Positions 14,201 to 22,892 of a stretch of DNA of 64,000 nt are shown piece after piece. The notes under the pieces were generated by a model, which ran no database searches, had not been told where the DNA came from, and saw only the letters and a list, made by a program, of their open reading frames with translations. The translations under genes and the position numbers were made by a program. This stretch comes from Caenorhabditis remanei (taxonomy: Eukaryota > Nematoda > Chromadorea > Rhabditida > Rhabditidae), in assembly GCF_010183535.1 (NCBI RefSeq), contig NC_071332.1, forward strand, positions 6,324,001 through 6,388,000. Direction: 5' to 3'. Position 1 is the first letter of the stretch; every line of letters begins with the position of its first letter.

Positions 14201-14694
14201 ACACAACAGATGCCTTGACATGTCCGAAAATCCGAGCGCAACTTTTCGACTCCATTGTTCTCCCCGCACTGACATATGGATCAGAAACATGGACTTTCAC
14301 TAAAGCTCTATCCGAAAGAGTAAGAATAACACATGCCGCACTGGAACGTAAACTCGTCGGAATTACCCTCACGGAACAACGAGAGAAAGACCTCCACCGA
14401 GAAGATATAAGGAAGATGTCCCAAGTGAAAGACCCTCTTGTCTTCATAACGAAACGAAAGTTAGGTTGGGCTGGCCACGTGATGAGAAGAAACGATAATC
14501 GGTGGACAACGCTACTTCAAGAATGGATACCCAGAAATGAGAAAAGACCAGTAGGAAGACCACCAATGCGATGGGCCGACTCCCTGAGGAAAGAAATCTC
14601 AGTGCGACAAGGAACTCAATTGATCGAACCTTGGAGCACAATCGCCAAAGATCGGAAAAAATGGATAGCTGTGATCCGCGCCCACACCAACTGA
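11224..14694 (+). pseudogene. RTE endonuclease/reverse transcriptase ORF broken by insertion
   Basis: The frame is open from 11224, encodes the endonuclease start (motif FNCRSV, then GLSETK) and runs into the inserted element at 11754, where a stop occurs at 11806. The same frame resumes after the insertion, because 535 bp plus the 8-bp duplication is a multiple of three, and encodes the rest of the endonuclease (SDHR), the reverse transcriptase ([23 protein letters not shown]) and the C-terminal [10 protein letters not shown]...GRPPMRWAD region. The apparent start at 12211 lies inside the insertion and is spurious. It is very close to the uninterrupted copy on the minus strand at 18519-21239. 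Confidence 0.85.
11746..12296. mobile_element. hAT-like MITE with 8-bp target duplication
   Basis: The element body is 11754-12288 (535 bp). Termini are CATACTTGTCA and TGACAAGTATG, with a 3-base insertion next to the left terminus. The flanks are direct repeats GGTGAAAG (11746-11753 and 12289-12296). The subterminal regions are dense runs of GGGCC/GGCCC motifs; the centre is AT-rich with no transposase. An 8-bp duplication is typical of the hAT superfamily. The undisturbed target is seen in the RTE copies at about 20925, 32722 and 48934. Confidence 0.88.
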
Positions 14695-14719
14695 GCGAAG
14701 AACGGATCGACTAAGTAAG

Positions 14720-14995
14720 TGTTGTGACGTTGTTTATTTAGTCACAAAGATTTATATTATTTTTGATCTACCTTTTTGATCTACCCGCTTTCCCTCGTAT
14801 TCCCCCGTTTGCCCGCGAAGAGGAAATGTCATCCTTTTCCTCTCGTTCTAAAGTCAGTTGTAGTTTTATACCTGCTTCCGGAACGTGACCGTTACGGATA
14901 GATTGTACCCCTTGTCCCCCTCATTTTATTATTCCGAATCACTAATAAACGAGTGATTATTATACATTGTTTCTCTATTAGCACGAGATACAACA
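14720..14995 (+). repeat. 5' LTR, copy 1
   Basis: 276 bp, TG...CA ends. Differs from the 3' LTR at one position (CATTTTATT here, CATTCTATT there). Confidence 0.92.
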
Positions 14996-15040
14996 GTGGC
15001 GATCAGATTTCGAGCTCTTTTGAGTGAGAAAACCACCGAA

Positions 15041-15260
15041 TCACTTGTTAGCTCCTTTCTTACACGTGAACCCGGAAAGAAAGTCTAGCAAAGTGATAAG
15101 AATTCTGTTTTGCTTACACGTGAACCCGGAAAGCAAAATCAGTTTTCTCTGCCTCTAGTGTTTGTTAGCCTTTCTTACACGTGAACCCGGAAAGAAAGAC
15201 TAACGAAGTGTTGAAAATTGAGTGGTGCTTACACGTGAACCCGGAAAGCACACCCAATTT
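15041..15260 (+). promoter_or_regulatory. Four tandem stem-loops with conserved loop in the LTR-element leader
   Basis: The 19-base TTACACGTGAACCCGGAAA occurs four times, each between arms that can pair although the arm sequences differ: 15041-15096 (CTTTC/GAAAG plus outer pairs), 15099-15148 (TTTTGC/GCAAAA plus CTG/CAG), 15164-15204 (GTTAG-CTTTC/GAAAG-CTAAC) and 15215-15260 (AAATTG/CAATTT with GTGC/GCAC). The loop contains the self-complementary hexamer CACGTG. Position between primer-binding site and gag suggests a packaging, dimerisation or translation element; that role is inferred. Confidence 0.7.
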
Positions 15261-15414
15261 ACAGAGAAATATCGATTTTTGCTAGTCAAAAACGAAAAGT
15301 AGTCGGTTTCCGGTTGGATTTTATCCGACGGATATCGATTTTTCTCTGGTGATTGAGGCGATCGAAGTGATAGATACTGGTTGTTACCCAGTTTATCTAA
15401 AGTTTGATTGAAAA

Positions 15415-18117
15415 ATGTCAGACGCAGAGATGAACCGAAAGTTCATCGAAATGATGGAATTCATGCAAAAGCAAATGGCAGAACAAGCCAAAAAGCATGA
15501 AGAAACCATTGCTGTCTTGACAAAAGCCGTGGCGGAAAAGAGTCAAATTGATGGTTCCTTGGGAACATCAAGCGGACTAACCGTGTCACAATCACAGTTG
15601 ATGAACGACATTGGTGGTAGAATTACGGTGTTCCAATTCGATTTGGAAACCGAGAAAACATTCTCAAAGTGGTACGCGCGTTACAGTACGGCGTTTACTG
15701 AGGAAGGGAAGGGTCTCGATGACAAAAACAAAGTTGCTCTGTTAGTGAGTAAATTGTCAGAGGAGGTATATGAACAGTATTCTAGAAGAATCTGTCCCAA
15801 ATTGCACCATGAGGTGAATTTCAAAGATACCGTCGACATTTTAAAGGAAATGTTCGATATAAAGAAGAGTTTGTTCTCGCATAGATTCGCGTGCATCAAT
15901 ATTGCTCGTGATGGTGACTCTCCAGTTGAATACACAAACAAGGTGAACGCGTTGTGTGAATTGGCAATGTTGAAAGACATTGACCCTGATGGCTGGAAAG
16001 TTTTCTTTTGGCTAAGAGGGTTAGATCCAACACAGGATACCAAAGCTCGTGCATATTTTCTGAAATATGTCGAGAAGAAGACGGAACTGGGAGAAAAAGT
16101 TAACATCAATGAGTTATGTACGGAATGGCAGAAACTTTTGAGTCAAACTAGTGCGGTGTCTGAGATGGAGAAAAGTGATACGGCAGTGAGAGCAGTGTAT
16201 GCTAAAAAGCCGAGTAATCAGGATCAGAGTGGAGACAAGAACACATCAGAATATGATTATTCTGAAGGTGGAAAGTGTTGGAACTGTGGGAAACGTGGCC
16301 ATAGGAAGCCAGATTGTCCCAAACCACTCACAACATGTTTCGATTGTCAGAAGAAGGGACATATGTCCAGTTTTTGCAGATCGAGAAAAGATTCGTCATC
16401 AAGAAAGACACAACACGTTGCCATAGTTGGTGGAGCTTCTTCGGAAGATGCTGAGGTCAATTCTGTCCGTCAGTATGTGTCAATAGATGTGAATAGTGAG
16501 TCGGTGGAGTTTCAGTTGGATACGGGATCTGATATCACACTCATCGGAAGGGAAGATTGGAGTAGAATAGGAAAGCCTGACTTGGAGAGATGTAGATCTA
16601 AAGTGAAGTCAGCAAGTGGAAATGAGTTGAAGATACTAGGCAGGGCGCTAGTGGAGTTCAGACTCAAAGGATCAGTAGGTACTGGTTATGTGTATGTCCG
16701 AGAACACGGAAATCTGTTGGGGTTAGACTGGATTGGAAGATCCAAAGAGATGTCTTATCACATGGGAATGATGGTCAATGAGCTGACACATTCAAACACA
16801 GATGGAATCCATGGGGGATTGAACGGAAAGTTTCCGGAGGTGTTCAAGAAGGGACTAAAACGGTGTGTTAAAAAGAAGGCAGTTCTCAAGGTAAAGGAGA
16901 ATGCAACACCGGTCTTCAGATCGAAGCGTCCAAGTGTACAGGGAGCTTCAAGGGTCGTGGAGAAAGCAGTGTCGTCGTGCACTATTAGTCAAGGTGGGAA
17001 GATCCCTAGGAAGATCCCATTACAGCCATGGAAGACACCGGAGCGTGTTTGGCAAAGAGTTCATATCGACTATGCAGGTCCAGAGAACGGACAATACTAT
17101 CTTGTCGCAGTTGATGCTAAATCAAAATGGGCAGAGGTTAAGATAGTGAAGTCGATATCGGCAGTTTCGACCGTCGGAACATTGAAAGACATGTTCAGTC
17201 AACACGGTTACCCTGAAACTTTGGTTTCTGATAATGGTACACAGTTCGTGTCAAAGGAATTTGCTACGATGTGCCAGGATGCAGGAATTGAGCATGTTCG
17301 CTCACCAGCATTTCATCCTCAATCGAACGGTCAAGCAGAAAGATTTGTTGACACATTGAAGAGAGGATTGAAAAAGTTAAAAAGGGAGGGAAGTGTGAAC
17401 AATGAGATCTTATCTCAATTTCTGTTACACTATCGCTCAACACCGTCAAATGCTCTTGGAGGTTTGACACCAGCAGAAGTTCATCTCGGAAGGCGTCTGA
17501 GAACAAGGTTATCGTTGATGATGCCGCAGTTGAATAAGACTGTAGATTCAGAGCAAGTTGCAATGAAAGAACAGTTTGATAAGCATCACGGAGTGAAAGC
17601 CAGAAGTTACCGTAAAGGTGATTCTGTATTTGTGAAGGTATTCGAGAAGAATACATGGTCGTGGAAGCCTGGAAAGGTTAACCAGCGACAAGGTCGAGTC
17701 GTCTACGTCATCGGTCTGAATGACGGACGAGAGCGTGTTGTACATGCCAATCAAATGAAGATGCGATTGGAGGAGTCAACACAGGAGCAAAGCAAGGAGC
17801 ATGAGTGGGCTACCACTATGTTCGATGTGTTCGAGTTGCCGACAGTTTGGTCGACAAGGAAGTCTACCGATGAAGCGAAGAGGGATATGCCATCTACACC
17901 AGTCATGGATTCACCACAACGAGTGCATCAAGGTCAAGGGACATCATCATCTCCAGCGCGACAAGTTCAGTCAAGGGCATCTACTCAACCGTCGTCAAGT
18001 CAGTCAACAACTACATCAGTTCAAGGACAACGGCTTGCTCCGTCTCCAGTTCAACCAAGAAGGACAACCCGTGTCAGGAAGAACGTCGTCAAGTACGATC
18101 CATCAGCTCACATCTAA
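15415..18117 (+). CDS. Gag-protease-integrase polyprotein without RT/RNase H
   Basis: 900 residues in one open frame. Residues 1-270 are Gag-like with an N-terminal coiled coil. Two CCHC zinc knuckles lie at 288-301 and 308-321 (CWNCGKRGHRKPDC and CFDCQKKGHMSSFC). Retropepsin has LDTGSD with the catalytic Asp at 369, and LLGLDW later. At about 472-505 comes the opening of a gypsy RT (FPEVF...ATPVFRSKRP). The polymerase and RNase H are then absent, and the frame continues into integrase with Asp552, Asp606 and Glu642 (D,D-35-E) and a GPY-like C-terminal module. A normal gypsy Pol would be some 500-600 residues longer, so this looks like an in-frame internal deletion kept identical in all copies. 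The start ATG is the first after the leader. Mobility would need RT supplied in trans. Confidence 0.9.
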   Translation: MSDAEMNRKFIEMMEFMQKQMAEQAKKHEETIAVLTKAVAEKSQIDGSLGTSSGLTVSQSQLMNDIGGRITVFQFDLETEKTFSKWYARYSTAFTEEGKGLDDKNKVALLVSKLSEEVYEQYSRRICPKLHHEVNFKDTVDILKEMFDIKKSLFSHRFACINIARDGDSPVEYTNKVNALCELAMLKDIDPDGWKVFFWLRGLDPTQDTKARAYFLKYVEKKTELGEKVNINELCTEWQKLLSQTSAVSEMEKSDTAVRAVYAKKPSNQDQSGDKNTSEYDYSEGGKCWNCGKRGHRKPDCPKPLTTCFDCQKKGHMSSFCRSRKDSSSRKTQHVAIVGGASSEDAEVNSVRQYVSIDVNSESVEFQLDTGSDITLIGREDWSRIGKPDLERCRSKVKSASGNELKILGRALVEFRLKGSVGTGYVYVREHGNLLGLDWIGRSKEMSYHMGMMVNELTHSNTDGIHGGLNGKFPEVFKKGLKRCVKKKAVLKVKENATPVFRSKRPSVQGASRVVEKAVSSCTISQGGKIPRKIPLQPWKTPERVWQRVHIDYAGPENGQYYLVAVDAKSKWAEVKIVKSISAVSTVGTLKDMFSQHGYPETLVSDNGTQFVSKEFATMCQDAGIEHVRSPAFHPQSNGQAERFVDTLKRGLKKLKREGSVNNEILSQFLLHYRSTPSNALGGLTPAEVHLGRRLRTRLSLMMPQLNKTVDSEQVAMKEQFDKHHGVKARSYRKGDSVFVKVFEKNTWSWKPGKVNQRQGRVVYVIGLNDGRERVVHANQMKMRLEESTQEQSKEHEWATTMFDVFELPTVWSTRKSTDEAKRDMPSTPVMDSPQRVHQGQGTSSSPARQVQSRASTQPSSSQSTTTSVQGQRLAPSPVQPRRTTRVRKNVVKYDPSAHI

Positions 18118-18204
18118 ATTCTCATTTGTGATTATTCCTATTGTTCTACTTATCCTGATACCATCATTGTTGTTACCTGATTAACCAGTATGTTTTATCT
18201 TTAC

Positions 18205-18213
18205 GTAGGGAGG
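18205..18213 (+). promoter_or_regulatory. Polypurine tract
   Basis: GTAGGGAGG directly precedes the TG of the 3' LTR, as expected for plus-strand priming in LTR elements. Confidence 0.65.
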
Positions 18214-18489
18214 TGTTGTGACGTTGTTTATTTAGTCACAAAGATTTATATTATTTTTGATCTACCTTTTTGATCTACCCGCTTTCCCTCGTATTCCCCC
18301 GTTTGCCCGCGAAGAGGAAATGTCATCCTTTTCCTCTCGTTCTAAAGTCAGTTGTAGTTTTATACCTGCTTCCGGAACGTGACCGTTACGGATAGATTGT
18401 ACCCCTTGTCCCCCTCATTCTATTATTCCGAATCACTAATAAACGAGTGATTATTATACATTGTTTCTCTATTAGCACGAGATACAACA
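18214..18489 (+). repeat. 3' LTR, copy 1
   Basis: 276 bp with TG...CA ends, one mismatch to the 5' LTR. Followed at once by the minus-strand RTE 3' end. Confidence 0.92.
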
Positions 18490-21400
18490 CTTAGTTACTT
18501 AGTCGATCCGTTCTTCGCTCAGTTGGTGTGGGCGCGGATCACAGCTATCCATTTTTTCCGATCTTTGGCGATTGTGCTCCAAGGTTCGATCAATTGAGTT
18601 CCTTGTCGCACTGAGATTTCTTTCCTCAGGGAGTCGGCCCATCGCATTGGTGGTCTTCCTACTGGTCTTTTCTCATTTCTGGGTATCCATTCTTGAAGTA
18701 GCGTTGTCCACCGATTATCGTTTCTTCTCATCACGTGGCCAGCCCAACCTAACTTTCGTTTCGTTATGAAGACAAGAGGGTCTTTCACTTGGGACATCTT
18801 CCTTATATCTTCTCGGTGGAGGTCTTTCTCTCGTTGTTCCGTGAGGGTAATTCCGACGAGTTTACGTTCCAGTGCGGCATGTGTTATTCTTACTCTTTCG
18901 GATAGAGCTTTAGTGAAAGTCCATGTTTCTGATCCATATGTCAGTGCGGGGAGAACAATGGAGTCGAAAAGTTGCGCTCGGATTTTCGGACATGTCAAGG
19001 CATCTGTTGTGTTTTTGATGTTGTTGAGTGCCGCCCATGCTGATCGTCGTCTTCTGTGAATTTCTGGCTCTAGATCGTTTTTTGTATTGAGCAGTCTTCC
19101 CAAGTATACGTATTCCTCAACATCTTCAATTGCAGTCATGGTGTTGTTTTTTCTGATATTTATTTGGTGACTTGACGCAAATTTGTTCCTCAGCACTTTT
19201 GTTTTATTCGCGTTTATTTCCAGACCGACTGTTTCACAACTGTTTACCAGCTCTTGTAGCATTTTTTCCGCTATTTGTGGAGTTTTCGAGATGAGAATGA
19301 TATCGTCGGCGAATCGTAGATGTGTTAGGTTTCTGCCGTTAATTCTGATACCAGGGGAGTTATCATAGTCATCTTTGTCTTCTTTTATATGTGGCCATGA
19401 CATTCGACTAAAGGCCGTTTCGAGACAAGCAGAAAACAAGTTTGGTGAGATGGGGTCACCTTGTCTGACACCTCTGGTAATGGGGATATTGACTGGGTTA
19501 TAGAATGGTATGATTGTGGTGGAGCAATCGTTGTAACACTCTTTTAGGAGTTTTATGTATCCAGAGTCTATCCCTTGAGTCTTCAGGCTTTCCCATAGAG
19601 CGGCAGGTTCAATCGTGTCGAATGCCTTCTTGAAGTCGATAAATATCATTGTGATTGGTATTTGGTATTCTCGACCTACTTCCAGCAGTCGTTGCACTGA
19701 ATGGATGTGGTCAATCGTCGAGAAGGATCTTCTGAATCCTGCTTGTTCGACCGGTTGTGCTTCTTCCAATGAATTCCGGATTCTATTCAGAATACATTTC
19801 GTGAAAGCTTTATATAGTACGGGAAGCAGGCAGATCGGACGATAATTTTCTAGATTTTCTTTGTCTCCTTTCTTGAATATTAGAGTCGTTTTTGACGATT
19901 TCCACTTTGTTGGAACTTTTCCTTCTTTCAGGTAGCGCGAGAACTTTTTCGCTAGGAGTTTGTGAACGGTGAAGTGACAGCTTTTCAGGAAGTCTGCTGA
20001 TATCTTGTCTTCTCCCGCCGCTTTACCGTTTTGGAATGAGTTCAGGGAGTGTTGGATTTCTTCTGGAAGGAATGGAGGTAATTCTTCTGTTTGTTGAGGG
20101 AGAGTGGTTGTAGCGCTCGGCTTTTTGGTTGCAAACAGGTTTGCGTAGAATCGTCTTACTTCGATTTCCATTTTTTCTCGAGAAGTGAGTTTTTCTCCCG
20201 TCTCTCCTGATATCAAACATGGAATGTATGATTGGTATTCGTTGATGTCCCTTGCAACCTTCTTCAGACTCCTTTTCTGGTTTGCAGCATTCAGAAGTCT
20301 ATCTTTCGTGAAATTTTCATGATCTTTCTTCACTGCTTGCCTACATTCTTTGGACAGGGTCTTGAAATTGGGGTCTGATCTATTAGTGCATCTTCTCTTT
20401 GTCAGTAATAGTCTTGTATTGTCCGTCAGTCTATTTCTAGAATGATTATTTGGCATTGTCACAGCAGCGTCTTGCGCGTTCTTCAGAACGTGTATAAGGG
20501 TATCGTACTCCTTATCGATATCTTGATCTTCACAAGAGTCAAGAGTTTCTGTTGCGAGCAACGCTGCTGTCGGGTCTAGGACTCTTCTAGGCGGCTTCCT
20601 TCTCTTCACTTGCTCGTACTTCGCCTGCTTTGCGTTTATGTGGATTTTTGCTCGTAGCATACGGTGATCGCTGCCGTTTGTGAATGAAGGAACAACAGAG
20701 ACGTCGGTGATGTATTTTCCGTTTGCAAGAATGTGATCCAACTCGTGTCTGTGTTGTTTATCGGGACTGATGTAGGTCCATCGTCGGTGAGTCGGCTTTA
20801 TGAACTGTGAGTTCGTGTGGAATACTCTGTTGACCTCGCAGAACGTGGCAAGTCTCTCTCCACTGTCGTTTCTCTTTTCCATGGAGTGTGGGCCAATGAA
20901 TACTTCGTTTCCTTTCCTTTCACCGATTCTGGCATTAAAGTCTCCTATGACCATTTTATATCTACTCTTGCATGACTTGTACACGTCTTCTAGATTTTCG
21001 TAGAAATTTGAATGTTCTTCTTCTTCGTAATCAGCGGTGGGTGCATAGCCTTGTATGATAGTGCACTGATTCTTGTTCACTTGCAGTGTAATGTATCCGA
21101 TACGATGACTCACTATCTTTATCTCTTTTATTTTTGGCATAAGGGATTTATTAATTATAAATCCTACACCGCCAGATACAGAAGAGTCGTTGCGTTTTCC
21201 AAGTATTACGCCGGTTCCGTCCCGATTTGTCATATGCACTTCTGCGGATCTTTTTGTTTCTGAGAGACCAATAATGTCGTATTTAATGCGATTTGTCTCT
21301 TCGAGTAGTTCTGCAAGTCTGTTGTCTGTGGCGACAGACCTGCAGTTAAAAGTGCATATTCTTAGATCGGTTTTTCTGGTTTTTGGCCGGGTTAACTTTG

Positions 21401-21788
21401 TCCTTTTTGAGTGGTAGACATTCTTTTCATAATTTAAGAATGTGCACTAAATTGGCTCACACTTACAGTAAGTTCACTGAAATTACAGTACTTTCGTTTG
21501 CTTTTTCTGCTTGATTATTGAAATAAACTGTTTTCAAAGAATATTGTTACATCTGTTGACGAAAAGTGTATAAGAAAATGAAAAAAAGTGCACGGAAAAT
21601 AATAGATTTGTCTCTAGAAATTTACCGTTCTCGAGTAACGCGTCACGTCGTTGAAGCTTACGAGAGTTTAATGAAAAGTTGAAATATGATCCATCACCAA
21701 CTCATTGTCTTGAATTTATCGAGCTCATTGAAATTATTGTATTCTGTTATTCTATTTGAATGCTTGTATGGTTTTCAATAAAGATTTT
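18490..21788 (-). mobile_element. RTE-type non-LTR retrotransposon, full-length copy 1 (minus)
   Basis: The 3' end (CGGATCGACTAAGTAACTAAG on the minus strand) abuts the LTR. The 5' non-coding segment runs to about 21410-21788, the part shared with the left inverted arm. The coding region is uninterrupted and lacks the MITE found in the left arm. Confidence 0.87.
18519..21239 (-). CDS. RTE endonuclease-reverse transcriptase polyprotein
   Basis: At least 906 residues. The frame stays open upstream to about 21446 without an ATG and there encodes the first endonuclease motif (FNCRSV near 21350) and GLSETK, so the true protein starts upstream of the first in-frame Met, by a non-AUG start, splicing or upstream fusion. 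Apurinic-type endonuclease motifs follow (GDFNAR, SDHR). The reverse transcriptase has fingers [12 protein letters not shown], motif [10 protein letters not shown], motif [11 protein letters not shown] and catalytic FADD (Asp at about 645-646). The C-terminal part has the RTE-clade pattern [13 protein letters not shown]...[14 protein letters not shown]. It acts by target-primed reverse transcription. Apparently intact, with matching copies at 30316-33036 and 46528-49248. Confidence 0.93.
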   Translation of the reverse strand: MHMTNRDGTGVILGKRNDSSVSGGVGFIINKSLMPKIKEIKIVSHRIGYITLQVNKNQCTIIQGYAPTADYEEEEHSNFYENLEDVYKSCKSRYKMVIGDFNARIGERKGNEVFIGPHSMEKRNDSGERLATFCEVNRVFHTNSQFIKPTHRRWTYISPDKQHRHELDHILANGKYITDVSVVPSFTNGSDHRMLRAKIHINAKQAKYEQVKRRKPPRRVLDPTAALLATETLDSCEDQDIDKEYDTLIHVLKNAQDAAVTMPNNHSRNRLTDNTRLLLTKRRCTNRSDPNFKTLSKECRQAVKKDHENFTKDRLLNAANQKRSLKKVARDINEYQSYIPCLISGETGEKLTSREKMEIEVRRFYANLFATKKPSATTTLPQQTEELPPFLPEEIQHSLNSFQNGKAAGEDKISADFLKSCHFTVHKLLAKKFSRYLKEGKVPTKWKSSKTTLIFKKGDKENLENYRPICLLPVLYKAFTKCILNRIRNSLEEAQPVEQAGFRRSFSTIDHIHSVQRLLEVGREYQIPITMIFIDFKKAFDTIEPAALWESLKTQGIDSGYIKLLKECYNDCSTTIIPFYNPVNIPITRGVRQGDPISPNLFSACLETAFSRMSWPHIKEDKDDYDNSPGIRINGRNLTHLRFADDIILISKTPQIAEKMLQELVNSCETVGLEINANKTKVLRNKFASSHQINIRKNNTMTAIEDVEEYVYLGRLLNTKNDLEPEIHRRRRSAWAALNNIKNTTDALTCPKIRAQLFDSIVLPALTYGSETWTFTKALSERVRITHAALERKLVGITLTEQREKDLHREDIRKMSQVKDPLVFITKRKLGWAGHVMRRNDNRWTTLLQEWIPRNEKRPVGRPPMRWADSLRKEISVRQGTQLIEPWSTIAKDRKKWIAVIRAHTN

Positions 21789-22892
21789 CGTTCGGATTTG
21801 TTCTTTATTTTTCAACCAAAGAGAACATTGTGGATGTGTCGTAACTTCTGGTATAGCTCACATTCAGATTTCACATTGCTCTAGAAATGACAATATACAT
21901 TCCCAAAAGTTTACAGTTTATCGCATTACTCCTCTTTCCGAAATGAAAAAAAGATTATTTTGAGATCATGAAGATTATATTCTAAACAACTGACACTGTG
22001 AGACTCAGTTTGAAGCAATTGTTCTCTTGAGCTCAAATAGATAAAAGACAAAAGTCGGAATAATATACAACACACCTACTTTTTCAGATTCTCATCTCAA
22101 TAAGAGCAATTGCTGTTGAAGCATTCCAACTGTTTGACCTTTTTCCATTCGTATAAAAGCAGCATAATATCCACTACAGAATTCTATAGATTTTTTATAT
22201 CTTCTATGATCTCGGTCTGGAATATATTGGACCAATATGACATATGGCTCCGAACTCACCAAAAAGAAAAACAAGTTCTTGAGGTGATTTTTTAAGATGC
22301 GAATAAGACAATTTAGAGGAAAATGATTTAGATAATCTGAAGTGTCGAAAAAGCAAAAGATTCAAAAGGACAACTTTAAAGATTATTGAGCGCAATGTTT
22401 GTTTTTCTGTTATTATTCTGAGATTTCTGGAACTCTCAAAATCTGAACATGCACGAATCTTGTTATGAGGAGTTTCAGATGTTTCAGATGTGATAAGACT
22501 GGTATCATCTGTTTTCCACTCTACAATCACAGATTAGCACCTCAATGAATTCAAACACAACTTGGTTGAATCAGAAATTTGGATGATCCTTTTCAAGAAC
22601 TAAAATTATTAAATGTTTCATTTTTTGAGAGGAAAACAAAAGCATACTTTATTTCAGAAGCTTATGATGATCAACATGAATCATAACTCTCAGTTAAAAA
22701 CCATTCAGAATCAAAATATCAACATCTTCGGAACCCGTTAGCCTTTAAAAAGCACATATTCCAAGTGTACCAATATCTAAAATGGGAAATCAATTAACGA
22801 GAGAAGCTTCAACTTTTCAACAAGATTTTTTGATTAAAAGGAACACTGGAAAGATTTAGCGGTGAAGAAGAGTCGGCGCGAACACCAGAAAG
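21789..22892. repeat. Non-coding part of duplicated block, copy B
   Basis: Same sequence as 7329-8432 with a few substitutions. No supported gene. Confidence 0.6.

Larger units (their letters stand above)
10882..14719 (+). mobile_element. RTE-type non-LTR retrotransposon, left inverted arm, interrupted by a MITE
   Basis: The plus-strand copy is the reverse complement of 18490-21788, forming arms of about 3.3 kb around the LTR element. It begins abruptly at the last satellite unit, includes about 370 bases of 5' non-coding sequence, then the endonuclease-RT coding region, and stops at the LTR after GACTAAGTAAG. A 535-bp element is inserted in the endonuclease domain at 11754-12288. Confidence 0.85.
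14720..18489 (+). mobile_element. Ty3/gypsy-like LTR element lacking RT, copy 1
   Basis: Complete 3.77-kb structure: 5' LTR 14720-14995, primer-binding-like TGGCGATCAG one base after it, leader with four stem-loops, one 900-codon ORF, purine tract GTAGGGAGG, and 3' LTR 18214-18489. The LTRs start TGTTGTGACG and end GATACAACA, and differ at one base. No target-site duplication is seen: the left flank ends GTAAG and the right begins CTTAG, and both flanks are ends of RTE arms in opposite orientation. Confidence 0.9.

Noticed and set aside
15681..16109. 142-codon minus frame inside the LTR element, repeated in every copy
   Set aside because: Antisense shadow of the Gag coding region.
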